A DNA stretch of 64,000 nt from Streptomyces sp. S.PB5 (lineage in GTDB: Bacteria > Actinomycetota > Actinomycetes > Streptomycetales > Streptomycetaceae). Shown here in pieces: positions 8,283-15,908 of this stretch. The DNA is taken from positions 1 through 64,000 of the forward strand of contig NZ_JAQMWP010000029.1 in the NCBI RefSeq assembly GCF_030403745.1, written 5' to 3'. Both the position numbers and the translations under genes were made by a program. Below the pieces are notes generated by a model, which worked only from the letters and a program-made list of their open reading frames with translations, was not told the DNA's origin and did not search any database. Positions within the stretch are counted from its first letter, which is position 1. Every line of letters starts with the position of its first letter.

Positions 8283-8582
8283 CTAAGACGTCTGCCCCTG
8301 GGCACGCGCCGCGTCGTCGGCGACATCCTCCTGGTTGCGGCTGGCTTCCAGGTTGGACTTCATGCGGTCCACGCGCTCGGCGACCTGCACGGAGGCCCGG
8401 TCGCGCTCCTTGCGGAGGGCGACGAAACTGATGGGGGCGGAGATCACCAGCGAGAGCAGGACGATCCACATGCCGTTGGAGTCGCCGAGGCCGCGCGGGG
8501 CGACACCGGCGTAGACGAGGCCCCAGACGACCACGAGGCAGCCCACGAAGATCCCGAGGCGCATCAGTGTGTAGCGGAGCAT
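8283..8582 (-). CDS. DUF4229 domain membrane protein
   Basis: A 99-residue protein with two membrane segments, roughly residues 6-28 and 37-56. A basic stretch and a soluble, charged C-terminal tail follow, with the pattern RKERDRASVQVAERVDRMKS. This matches the small actinobacterial DUF4229 family of unknown function. It ends 10 bases before the TetR start, so the two are probably co-transcribed. It has no other recognisable partner. Function is unknown; a role in envelope or menaquinone-linked membranes would be speculation. Confidence 0.75.
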   Translation of the reverse strand: MLRYTLMRLGIFVGCLVVVWGLVYAGVAPRGLGDSNGMWIVLLSLVISAPISFVALRKERDRASVQVAERVDRMKSNLEASRNQEDVADDAARAQGQTS

Positions 8583-8700
8583 CTCAATCCACTCTTCCGT
8601 TCCGACCTGACAGTTTCCCGCCGAATGTGCTCGAAGGGTGCCTTCCAGTGAAGCACGGCCGGTATGCGATCTTGCAGGGGGTACGCCCCACCGGTCCGGC

Positions 8701-9222
8701 TCAGGTCAGGGGCAGCCACATCATGATGTCGTCGCGGTAGTCGTCGGCGGCCACCCGCAGACCGCCCGGGACCCGGCCGACCTCCTTGTAGCCGGCGGAG
8801 GCGTAGAACCGCTCCAGGCCCAGCCCGCCCCGGCAGGTCAGCTTCAGCGCCTCCAGGCCGAACGTGCGGGCGTGCGTCTCGACCTCCGCCAGCAGGGTCC
8901 GCCCGTGACCGCCGCCCTGGAGGGCCGGATCGACCATGACGGTGTAGAGCCAGGCGTAGTGGCTCTGAAGGCGGTGGGCGTTGAAGCCGAAGAACGCGGT
9001 GGCCCGCAGCCGGCCCTCCTCGTCCAGCCCTGCGAGCAGACGGTGCCGTCCGGCGGCGATGGACTCCGCGTAACGGTCCGTTTCCGGACGGACCTCCTCG
9101 TACGTCGTCGTACCGGGGAACCCGACCGCCCCGCCCGCGTTGTTCACGGCCACCCAGAGCTGGGTCAGCTCGTCGAGGAGGGCGGGGGTGAGGGTGGGGT
9201 CCAGGCGGTACGTGAGCTCCAT
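8701..9222 (-). CDS. GNAT family N-acetyltransferase
   Basis: A 173-residue single-domain acetyltransferase. The acetyl-CoA pyrophosphate loop appears as LQGGGHGRTLLAEVE, the form Q/R-x-x-G-x-G/A of GNAT motif A, and FYASAGYKEVGRV is the usual C-terminal motif B. The likely start at 9222 lies three bases after the stop of the UdgX gene, so the two genes are probably one transcript. The acceptor substrate cannot be inferred. Nothing links the protein directly to DNA repair except gene order. Confidence 0.88.
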   Translation of the reverse strand: MELTYRLDPTLTPALLDELTQLWVAVNNAGGAVGFPGTTTYEEVRPETDRYAESIAAGRHRLLAGLDEEGRLRATAFFGFNAHRLQSHYAWLYTVMVDPALQGGGHGRTLLAEVETHARTFGLEALKLTCRGGLGLERFYASAGYKEVGRVPGGLRVAADDYRDDIMMWLPLT

Positions 9223-9225
9223 GAG

Positions 9226-9867
9226 TCACGAGTCTAGGACGCGGGCCGCCACCCTCAGATCGGAGACCAGCCCCTGGTACGCGGCCTCACGGTCGTCGGA
9301 GCGGAGCACGGAGGAGGGGTGCACGGTGGCGACCAGCCGCTCCTTGCGACCGTGGATCTCCCGCTCCAGGACGGTCCCTCGCTCCTGGGTGACACGGAAC
9401 GCGGAACCGAGCAGCGCCTTCCCGGCCGTGGCGCCGAGCACCACGATCAACTCCGGTTCCACGACGGCCAGTTCCGCCGCCAGCCAGGGCCCGCAGGCGG
9501 TCATCTCACGGAGGGTGGGCGCCTTGTGGATACGGCGCTTGCGGGGCTCGGCCCGAGTGAACTTGAAGTGCTTCACCGCGTTGGTGACGTACGCGTCGCC
9601 GGGGTCGATACCGGCTTCCGCGAGGGCCCGGTCGAGGAGTTTCCCGGCGGGCCCGACGAAGGGCTTGCCCTGCCGGTCCTCCTGATCGCCGGGTTGCTCA
9701 CCGACGAGCATGACGCGGGCGTCGGCTTTCCCGTCCCCGAACACGGTCTGGGTGGCGTCGAGGTGCAACGGGCAGCCCCGACATTCGGCGGCGGCGCGAC
9801 GGAGTGCGGGGAGGCCGCCGCGGCGCGGGACGAAAGGCTCCGCTGAGTAGGCGCTCTCGGAAGGCAC
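9226..9867 (-). CDS. udgX: UdgX-type uracil-DNA glycosylase
   Basis: A 213-residue iron-sulphur uracil-DNA glycosylase. Motif A is GEQPGDQED (residues 57-65) and the UdgX-specific loop KRRIH lies at 110-114, where the histidine (His114) forms the covalent bond to DNA in characterised UdgX proteins. Motif B is HPSSVLR near the C-terminus. CxxC at residues 29-32 and Cys125 would bind the cluster. These features separate it from ordinary family 4/5 enzymes, in which the KRRIH loop is absent. It would excise uracil and stay cross-linked to the abasic site. It is followed closely by a GNAT gene. Confidence 0.9.
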   Translation of the reverse strand: MPSESAYSAEPFVPRRGGLPALRRAAAECRGCPLHLDATQTVFGDGKADARVMLVGEQPGDQEDRQGKPFVGPAGKLLDRALAEAGIDPGDAYVTNAVKHFKFTRAEPRKRRIHKAPTLREMTACGPWLAAELAVVEPELIVVLGATAGKALLGSAFRVTQERGTVLEREIHGRKERLVATVHPSSVLRSDDREAAYQGLVSDLRVAARVLDS

Positions 9868-9888
9868 GCTGTCCGAGTACCCACCCAG

Positions 9889-9956
9889 GGGCGCGGGACC
9901 GCATCAATTTGCGGCTACCGCCGCGCGGGCGCGACCAGCCCCCACTGCCCGCGCCC
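9889..9956. terminator. Nested inverted repeat behind mqnE
   Basis: GGGCGCGGG at 9889-9897 pairs with CCCGCGCCC at 9948-9956, and inside lies a second small hairpin GCGG-CTA-CCGC at 9911-9921. The structure lies between the mqnE stop at 9968 and the udgX start at 9867, so it probably ends the mqnE transcript. The sequence also resembles the GC-rich intergenic repeats common in Streptomyces. No T-tract follows. Confidence 0.45.
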
Positions 9957-9967
9957 GACCGACAACC

Positions 9968-11131
9968 TCACACCCGCATCGGCTGCGGCGACTCCCGACG
10001 CACCGGATCCGGACCGTCGTACTCCCGGATCACCTCGTACCGCGTGTTCCGCTCCACCGGCCGGAACCCCGCGTCCCGGATCAGGTCCAGGAGATCTTCC
10101 CGCGTCAGCTTGTTCGGCGTGCCGTAGTTGTCCGCGTCGTGGGTGATCTTGTACTCGACGACCGAGCCGTCCATGTCGTCGGCGCCGTGCAGCAACGCGA
10201 GCTGCGCGGTCTGGACGCCGTGCATGACCCAGAAGACCTTGACGTGCGGGACGTTGTCGAAGAGGAGCCGGGAGACCGCGAAGGTCTTCAGCGCCTGCGC
10301 GCCGGTCGCCATCTGCGTACGCGCCTGCAGCTTGTTGCGGACCTTGCCGTCCTTCATGTCCACGAAGTCGTGCTGGTAGCGCAGCGGGATGAAGACCTGG
10401 AAGCCGCCGGTCTCGTCCTGGAGCTCACGCAGCCTGAGGACGTGGTCGACGCGGTGCCTCGGCTCCTCGATGTGGCCGTAGAGCATGGTGGAGGGGGTCT
10501 TCAGACCCTTCTCGTGCGCCAGGCGGTGGATGCGCGACCAGTCCTCCCAGTGGGTCTTGTGGTCGACGATGTGCTGGCGGACCTCCCAGTCGAAGATCTC
10601 CGCGCCGCCGCCGGTGAGGGACTCCAGTCCCGCGTCGATGAGCTCGTCGAGGATCTCCGACGCCGACAGCCCGCTGATCGTCTCGAAGTGGTGGATCTCG
10701 GTCGCGGTGAACGCCTTCAGCGACACGTTCGGAAGCGCGGCCTTGAGCTCCCGCAGGGAACGCGGGTAGTAGCGCCACGGGAGGTTCGGGTGCAGGCCGT
10801 TGACGATGTGGAGCTCGGTGAGGTTCTCGCTCTCCATCTCCTTGGCGAGCTTCACCGCCTCCTCGATGCGCATCGTGTACGCGTCCTTCTCGCCCGGCTT
10901 GCGCTGGAAGGAGCAGTAGGCGCAGGACGCCGTGCACACGTTGGTCATGTTGAGGTGGCGGTTGACGTTGAAGTGGACGACGTCGCCGTTCTTACGGGTC
11001 CGCACCTCGTGCGCGAGGCCGCCGAGCCACGCGAGGTCGTCAGACTCGTACAACGCGATGCCGTCCTCACGGGTCAGCCGCTCGCCGGAGCGGACCTTCT
11101 CCTCCAGCTCGCGCTTGAGCCCGACGTCCAT
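9968..11131 (-). CDS. mqnE: Aminofutalosine synthase
   Basis: A 387-residue radical SAM enzyme. The cluster-binding motif is CTASCAYC with cysteines at 66, 70 and 73. The surrounding NRHLNMTNVC and CSFQRKPGEKDAY are characteristic of MqnE/MqnC rather than of other radical SAM families. It would join 3-enolpyruvyl-benzoate with S-adenosylmethionine to give aminofutalosine, the second step of the futalosine route to menaquinone. Prenyltransferase, decarboxylase and flavin prenyltransferase genes for the late steps lie within the next 5 kb. It is preceded by an Lrp gene in the same orientation with a 46-base gap, so they may share transcription. Confidence 0.93.
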   Translation of the reverse strand: MDVGLKRELEEKVRSGERLTREDGIALYESDDLAWLGGLAHEVRTRKNGDVVHFNVNRHLNMTNVCTASCAYCSFQRKPGEKDAYTMRIEEAVKLAKEMESENLTELHIVNGLHPNLPWRYYPRSLRELKAALPNVSLKAFTATEIHHFETISGLSASEILDELIDAGLESLTGGGAEIFDWEVRQHIVDHKTHWEDWSRIHRLAHEKGLKTPSTMLYGHIEEPRHRVDHVLRLRELQDETGGFQVFIPLRYQHDFVDMKDGKVRNKLQARTQMATGAQALKTFAVSRLLFDNVPHVKVFWVMHGVQTAQLALLHGADDMDGSVVEYKITHDADNYGTPNKLTREDLLDLIRDAGFRPVERNTRYEVIREYDGPDPVRRESPQPMRV

Positions 11132-11177
11132 GACTTCACCTTTCTACGACAGCCCGACCAACCGTACGCCCATACCC

Positions 11178-11633
11178 TCACACCTCTTCGGGCAGCTCTC
11201 CGACCCGGTTCTCCCACTTCGTGGAGAGCACGATGGTGGTACGGGTCCGGGACACGCCCGTGGTCCCGCTGAGCCGCCGGATGATCTTCTCCAGACCGTC
11301 CACGTCCGCGGCCCGCACCTTGAGCATGTACGAGTCGTCGCCGGCGATGAACCAGCAGTCCTCGATCTCGCTGAGGTCCTTCAGCCGGCGGGCCACGTCC
11401 TCGTGGTCGACGGCGTCGGAGAGGGAGATGCCGATCAGCGCGGTGACACCGAGGCCGAGCGAGGCGGAGTCGACCGTGGCGCGGTAGCCGGTGATGACAC
11501 CGGCCGCCTCCAGCCGGTTGATGCGGTCGGTGACGCTGGGTCCCGACAGACCGACGAGGCGCCCCAGCTCCGCGTACGAGGCCCGGCCGTTCTCCCTCAG
11601 GGCCTGGATGAGCTGCCTGTCCACCGCGTCCAT
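11178..11633 (-). CDS. Lrp/AsnC family transcriptional regulator
   Basis: A 151-residue protein of standard Lrp length. It has an N-terminal helix-turn-helix (SYAELGRLVGLSGPSVTDRI near 20-39) and a C-terminal RAM ligand-sensing domain with the conserved GDDSYMLKVRA. The start at 11633 begins MDAVDRQLIQ, the usual Lrp opening; longer frames upstream run through a non-coding tandem repeat. The gene sits between ubiX and mqnE in the menaquinone region and could sense an amino acid that reports on aromatic or respiratory metabolism. The 13-bp repeats just upstream are candidate autoregulatory sites. Confidence 0.9.
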   Translation of the reverse strand: MDAVDRQLIQALRENGRASYAELGRLVGLSGPSVTDRINRLEAAGVITGYRATVDSASLGLGVTALIGISLSDAVDHEDVARRLKDLSEIEDCWFIAGDDSYMLKVRAADVDGLEKIIRRLSGTTGVSRTRTTIVLSTKWENRVGELPEEV

Positions 11634-11663
11634 GCGATCGAAGCCTTCCGCTGAAGAGTTCCC

Positions 11664-11715
11664 GAAGTGCTGATGAGAAGTGCTGGTGAGAAGTGCTGCT
11701 GAGAGGTACTGCGAC
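11664..11715. repeat. Four 13-bp direct repeats upstream of lrp
   Basis: Four head-to-tail units lie at 11664, 11677, 11690 and 11703. The first three are GAAGTGCTGATGA, GAAGTGCTGGTGA and GAAGTGCTGCTGA, and the fourth, GAGGTACTGCGAC, is degenerate. The period of 13 is not a multiple of three, so this is not coding repetition. The block begins 30 bases before the lrp start codon and follows the ubiX stop at 11731. Regularly phased sites are usual for Lrp proteins, which wrap DNA, so an autoregulatory role is likely. Confidence 0.6.
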
Positions 11716-11730
11716 TTGCTCAGATGACGT

Positions 11731-12462
11731 TCACGGCGTGTGGGTTCCGTCGGCTCCGCCGCCTCCACCGCCGAGTTCGCCCTTCCAGCGGCGGTAGAGC
11801 CGGTGCTCGACGCCCGCCGCGTCCAGGACCCGTCCGGCGACGAAGTCCACGAGATCCTGGATGTGGGTCGCCCCCGCGTAGAACGCGGGCGAGGCCGGTA
11901 CGACGGTGGCGCCCGCGTCGTCCAGTGTCACGAGGTGGCGGAGGGTCTGCCCGTTCAGGGGGGTCTCCCGGACGGCCACGACCAGTTTGCGTCCCTCCTT
12001 GAGGGTCACGCTCGCCGCGCGCTGGAGCAGGTCCTTGGAGAGCCCGAGGGCGACACCGGCGACGCAGGCGGTCGAGGCGGGCACGATCAGCATCCCCTTC
12101 ACGGGATACGACCCCGAGGACGGCCCCGCGGCGAGGTCCCCGGCGCTCCAGTACCGCACCCGGTCGCCGTCGCCGTCGCCGTCACCCTCGCCGTCGACAT
12201 CCACGTCGTACGCGCCGGGCTTGCCGTCGGCCCCCCTGGTCAGCCACTCCCGCAGGTCGTCCCGCCAGTGTGCGTCCCGGAAGGAGATCCCGGTCTCGTC
12301 CAGCAGGGTGAGCCGCGAGGCCCGGCTGACGACGAGGTCGACACTCTCGCCCGCGTCGAGGAGGGCGCGCAGCACGGACGCGGCATACGGGGTGCCGGAA
12401 GCACCGGACACCCCTACGATCCAAGGCGTACGCCGCGTCTCTCCTGGCTTGACTGGGTTCAC
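11731..12462 (-). CDS. ubiX: UbiX-type flavin prenyltransferase (MqnM)
   Basis: A 243-residue UbiX/Pad1 family protein that would make prenylated FMN, the cofactor of the UbiD-type decarboxylase encoded at 14034. The FMN-binding opening VGVSGASGTPYA lies at 17-28 and PASTACVAGVALGLSKDLLQRAA is the conserved central region. A non-conserved insertion near residues 88-105 is a run of Asp-Gly pairs (DGEGDGDGDGD) encoded by a simple 6-bp repeat, and makes the protein longer than the usual 200 residues. In futalosine-pathway organisms this gene is called mqnM. It is orientated with mqnE and lrp. Confidence 0.88.
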   Translation of the reverse strand: MNPVKPGETRRTPWIVGVSGASGTPYAASVLRALLDAGESVDLVVSRASRLTLLDETGISFRDAHWRDDLREWLTRGADGKPGAYDVDVDGEGDGDGDGDRVRYWSAGDLAAGPSSGSYPVKGMLIVPASTACVAGVALGLSKDLLQRAASVTLKEGRKLVVAVRETPLNGQTLRHLVTLDDAGATVVPASPAFYAGATHIQDLVDFVAGRVLDAAGVEHRLYRRWKGELGGGGGGADGTHTP

Positions 12463-12542
12463 AACCCCGAGCCTATCCGGCGTCGCGGGGTGGGAACCGG
12501 TTGAGGGGGCCGGGCCGTTCTCCTGAGGGGAAGGGGGCGGTC

Positions 12543-13145
12543 ATGACGAGTGGCGGAGTGCAGTGGTCGCGGGGCGACCGGGCGAAGGCGGCGGCCAGGC
12601 TGATGCTGGGCTGGGTCGCGCTGCTGTGGCTGCTGGAACTGGTGGACGTGGCGACCGGCCACGCCCTGGACGGCCTGGGCATCACCCCTCGCGAACCGTC
12701 CGAACTGATCGACGTGATCCCGGCGTCGTTCATCCATTTCGGCTGGTCCCACGTGGCCGCGAACACGGTGCCGCTGCTGGTCATGGGCTTCCTGGCGGCA
12801 CTGGCCGGCATCCGCCGCTTCCTGGCGGTCAGCGCGCTGATCATCGTTGCCGACGGCCTCGGCGTCTGGCTCATAGCCCCGTCCCACACCAACACGGCGG
12901 GCGCCTCGGGCCTCATCTTCGGCCTCTTCGGCTTCCTGCTGGTCAGCGGCGTGGTCGAGCGACGCCCGCTCGGCATCCTGGTCGGCCTGCTGGTCGGCGC
13001 GGTCTGGGGCAGCGCGATCCTGACGGGCCTGGCGCCGACACAGTCGGGGATCAGCTGGCAGGGGCATCTGCTGGGGCTGGCCGCGGGGGTGGCGGCGGCG
13101 TTCGTGTTCCGGCGCCGGGCCGCCACCGCAGCGCTCACACCGTGA
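12543..13145 (+). CDS. Rhomboid family intramembrane serine protease
   Basis: A 200-residue membrane protein with six hydrophobic segments. The catalytic serine is in GASGLIFG (Ser122) and the histidine in SWQGHLLGL (His173), both placed in membrane helices as in active rhomboids. HFGWSHVAANT near 65-75 is the conserved loop and helix preceding them. It begins after a strong purine-rich site (GAGGGGAAGGGGG). It lies on the opposite strand from the menaquinone genes on both sides, and its 3' end overlaps that of the prenyltransferase gene by 11 bases. Its substrates are unknown. Confidence 0.88.
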   Translation: MTSGGVQWSRGDRAKAAARLMLGWVALLWLLELVDVATGHALDGLGITPREPSELIDVIPASFIHFGWSHVAANTVPLLVMGFLAALAGIRRFLAVSALIIVADGLGVWLIAPSHTNTAGASGLIFGLFGFLLVSGVVERRPLGILVGLLVGAVWGSAILTGLAPTQSGISWQGHLLGLAAGVAAAFVFRRRAATAALTP

Positions 13146-14037
13146 GTCCGCGCACCAGCAGATCGAGCAACGCACACACGAACAGGGCAATCCCGATGAA
13201 CCCGTTGACGCTGAAGAACGCCCGGTTCAGACGGGACAGGTCGTGCGGGCGGACGATGTTGTGCTCGTACACGAACGCGCCCGCGACGATCATCAGGCCC
13301 ACCCAGAAGAAGCCGCCCGCGTCGGTCGCCACCGCGTACCAGACCAGGAGGCCCATCGTCAGGGCGTGGCACACCCGTGCGCCCCAGATCGCCGCCGGGA
13401 TGCCGAAGCGGGCCGGGACCGACATGACGCCGACCTCGCGGTCCGTCTCGACGTCCTGGCAGGCGTAGATCAGGTCGAAGCCGCCGATCCAGATGCCGAC
13501 CGCGAGGCCGAGGATGACGGCGTCCCAGGACCAGGAGCCGGTGATCGCCAGCCACCCGCCGACCGGGCCCATGGCCTGGGCGAGGCCGAGGATGGCCTGC
13601 GGGAAGTTCGTGAACCGTTTGCCGTACGGGTAGACCACCATCGGGATCACCGCGACCGGCGCCAGCGCCAGGCAGAGCGGGTTCAGCAGCGCCGCCGAGC
13701 CCAGGAAGATCACGACCGCCACCAGCGCGCCCGTCCAGGCGTGCTTCACCGACATCGCGCCGGTCACCAGCTCACGGTGGGCCGTGCGGGGGTTACGGGC
13801 GTCGATCTCGCGGTCGATGATCCGGTTGACCGCCATGGCGAAGGTCCGCAGACCGACCATGCAGATCGTCACCAGGAGCAGCCGGCCCCAGTGGATGTTC
13901 TTGTCCCACTGGAACATGGCCGTCAGCGCGGCGATGTACGCGAAGGGGAGCGCGAAGACCGAGTGCTCGATCATCACCAGGCGGAGGAACGCCTTGGTGC
14001 GTCCTGGCTGCGGGATCGCCGCGGAAGCGCTGCTCAC
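13135..14037 (-). CDS. mqnP: UbiA-type prenyltransferase of menaquinone synthesis (MqnP)
   Basis: A 300-residue integral membrane prenyltransferase with eight or nine hydrophobic helices. The first Asp-rich motif is NRIIDREIDARN near residues 71-82 and the second is CQDVETDREVG near 190-200. Both are needed to bind the polyprenyl diphosphate through magnesium. Start is GTG in a GTGA overlap with the stop of the UbiD-type gene, so the two are translationally coupled. In Streptomyces the equivalent gene attaches the prenyl side chain to the 6-carboxy-naphthol ring product of the futalosine pathway. The 3' end overlaps the rhomboid gene. Confidence 0.9.
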   Translation of the reverse strand: MSSASAAIPQPGRTKAFLRLVMIEHSVFALPFAYIAALTAMFQWDKNIHWGRLLLVTICMVGLRTFAMAVNRIIDREIDARNPRTAHRELVTGAMSVKHAWTGALVAVVIFLGSAALLNPLCLALAPVAVIPMVVYPYGKRFTNFPQAILGLAQAMGPVGGWLAITGSWSWDAVILGLAVGIWIGGFDLIYACQDVETDREVGVMSVPARFGIPAAIWGARVCHALTMGLLVWYAVATDAGGFFWVGLMIVAGAFVYEHNIVRPHDLSRLNRAFFSVNGFIGIALFVCALLDLLVRGLTV

Positions 14038-15491
14038 AGACCGTACTCCTTCCAGCGGCGGTCCACCTTCGCCGCCGTCTCCGGGTCCGACAACACCATG
14101 TCCGGCCAGCCGCCGTCACGGGTGTAGCCCTCCTCGGGCCACTTCTTCGTCGCGTCGATCCCCGCCTTGCCGCCCCAGAACTGCTGGTAGGAGGCGTGGT
14201 CGAGATGGTCGACCGGACCTTCGACGACCGACAGGTCGCGCGCGTAGTCCGTGTTGCCCAGCGCCCGCCACGCGACCTCGTGGAGGTCGTGGACGTCGCA
14301 GTCGGAGTCGACCACCACGATCAGCTTGGTCAGGGACATCATGTGGGCACCCCAGATCGCGTGCATCACCTTCTGGGCGTGCTTGGGGTACTTCTTGTCG
14401 ATCGAGACGATCGCACAGTTGTGGAAGCCGCCCGCCTCGGGCAGGTGGTAGTCCACGATGTCCGGCACGATGATCTTCAGGAGCGGGAGGAAGAAGCGCT
14501 CCGTCGCCCTGCCCAGCGGGCCGTCCTCCGTCGGCGGGCGGCCGACCACGATCGACTGGAGCAGCGGGCGCTTCCGCATCGTCACGCAGTCGATCTTCAG
14601 CGCGGGGAACGGCTCCTGCGGGGTGTAGAAACCGGTGTGGTCGCCGAAGGGGCCCTCCGGCAGCATCTCCCCCGGCTCCAGCCAGCCCTCGATCACCACC
14701 TCCGCCTGCGCCGGCACCTGCAGCGGCACCGTCTTGCAGTCGACCATCTCGATCCGCTTGCCCGCGATGAACCCCGCGAAGAGGTACTCGTCGATGTCAC
14801 CGGGGAGGGGGGCGGTGGAGGCGTACGTCACGGCCGGCGGGCAGCCGAACGCGATCGCCACCGGGAGGCGCTCGCCCCGCCGGGCCGCGACCTGGTAGTG
14901 GTTGCGGCTGTCCTTGTGGATCTGCCAGTGCATGCCGATCGTGCGCTTGTCGTGGCGCTGGAGGCGGTACAGGCCCAGGTTCCGGATGCCGCTCTCCGGG
15001 TCCTTGGTGTGGGTCAGACCGAGGTTGAAGAAGGAGCCGCCGTCCTGCGGCCAGGTGAAGAGGGCGGGGAGCTGGTCGAGGTCGACGTCGTCGCCGTGCA
15101 GGACCACCTCCTGCACGGGCGCGTCCCCGGACTTCACCTTCTTCGGCGGTACGTGCGTCATCGCGCCGAGCTTGCCGAAGGCCTCGCGTACGCCCACGAA
15201 GCCGTGCGGGAGTTCGGGGCGGAGCAGTCCGCCGATCTTCTCCGAGATCTCGGCGTACGACTTCAGGCCCAGCGCCTTCAGCAGGCGGCGGTCGGTGCCG
15301 AAGACGTTCATCGCGAGGGGCATCGCGGAGCCCTTCACGTTCTCGAAGAGCAGCGCCGGGCCCCCGGACTTCTGGACCCGGTCGACGATCTCTCCGACCT
15401 CCAGGTAGGGGTCCACCTCGGCCTTGATGCGCTTGAGGTCGCCCTCGCGTTCCAGGGCCCTGAGCAGGGAGCGAAGATCGTCGTAAGCCAT
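14034..15491 (-). CDS. mqnL: UbiD-type decarboxylase of menaquinone synthesis (MqnL)
   Basis: A 485-residue UbiD family protein that would decarboxylate the prenylated naphthoate intermediate using prenyl-FMN made by the UbiX protein. Family landmarks are QDGGSFFNLGLTHTKDPE near the middle, the catalytic region EGPFGDHTGFYTP with its Glu and Arg/Asp partners, and the C-terminal KKWPEEGYTRDGGWPD. The start at 15491 gives MAYDDLRSLL, the usual beginning; longer upstream frames lack similarity. It is the first gene of a two-gene unit with the prenyltransferase, and the overlapping GTGA implies coupled synthesis. Confidence 0.92.
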   Translation of the reverse strand: MAYDDLRSLLRALEREGDLKRIKAEVDPYLEVGEIVDRVQKSGGPALLFENVKGSAMPLAMNVFGTDRRLLKALGLKSYAEISEKIGGLLRPELPHGFVGVREAFGKLGAMTHVPPKKVKSGDAPVQEVVLHGDDVDLDQLPALFTWPQDGGSFFNLGLTHTKDPESGIRNLGLYRLQRHDKRTIGMHWQIHKDSRNHYQVAARRGERLPVAIAFGCPPAVTYASTAPLPGDIDEYLFAGFIAGKRIEMVDCKTVPLQVPAQAEVVIEGWLEPGEMLPEGPFGDHTGFYTPQEPFPALKIDCVTMRKRPLLQSIVVGRPPTEDGPLGRATERFFLPLLKIIVPDIVDYHLPEAGGFHNCAIVSIDKKYPKHAQKVMHAIWGAHMMSLTKLIVVVDSDCDVHDLHEVAWRALGNTDYARDLSVVEGPVDHLDHASYQQFWGGKAGIDATKKWPEEGYTRDGGWPDMVLSDPETAAKVDRRWKEYGL

Positions 15492-15578
15492 GGGGTCAAG
15501 TATCCCCGAGCGGCTACCCTGGGCCTGAACCCGGGGGCCGTGCCCCCGGCCCGACGACTGTTTCGCTGGAGAGGGCCC

Positions 15579-15908
15579 ATGCTCCGGGTGCTGATGTTCC
15601 TCGTGCCACTGGCGCTGAGCGTGTACGCGTTCATCGACTGCATCAGCACGAAGGAGGAGGACGTCCGCCACATGCCCAAGCCGCTGTGGGCGATCCTCGT
15701 GCTGCTGTTCCCCCTGGTCGGATCGATCTCCTGGATGATCGCGGGCAAGAAGCGCAGCCCGGCCGCCGAGGGCTGGTCAGGGGTGCGGGACCGCGGCGGT
15801 CGCGGCGGCCAGTGGGTCGCACCCGATGACAACCCCGACTTCCTTAAGTCGCTGGGCGAGGACAACAAAGAGGACAACAAGAAGGACGAGGGCCCGAAGG
15901 ACAGCTGA
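15579..15908 (+). CDS. PLD nuclease N-terminal-like small membrane protein
   Basis: A 109-residue protein with two N-terminal membrane helices. It includes the motif YAFIDCISTKEEDVRHMPKP between them and ends in a long charged tail rich in Asp, Lys and Glu. The pattern matches the PLDc_N (phospholipase D-nuclease N-terminal) family that occurs alone in many actinobacteria. A GGAGAGG ribosome site precedes the ATG at 15579. It is divergent from the UbiD-type gene and overlaps the following LysR start by one base (TGATG), so the LysR gene is co-transcribed. Its function is not known. Confidence 0.8.
   Translation: MLRVLMFLVPLALSVYAFIDCISTKEEDVRHMPKPLWAILVLLFPLVGSISWMIAGKKRSPAAEGWSGVRDRGGRGGQWVAPDDNPDFLKSLGEDNKEDNKKDEGPKDS

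Noticed and set aside
11664..11715. Possible CRISPR-like array at the lrp promoter
   Set aside because: Units are only 13 bp, contiguous and without spacers, and no cas genes are nearby.
15492..15671. 60-residue N-terminal extension of the UbiD-type protein
   Set aside because: It overlaps the divergent PLDc_N gene and has no similarity to the family, which begins with MAYDDLRS.
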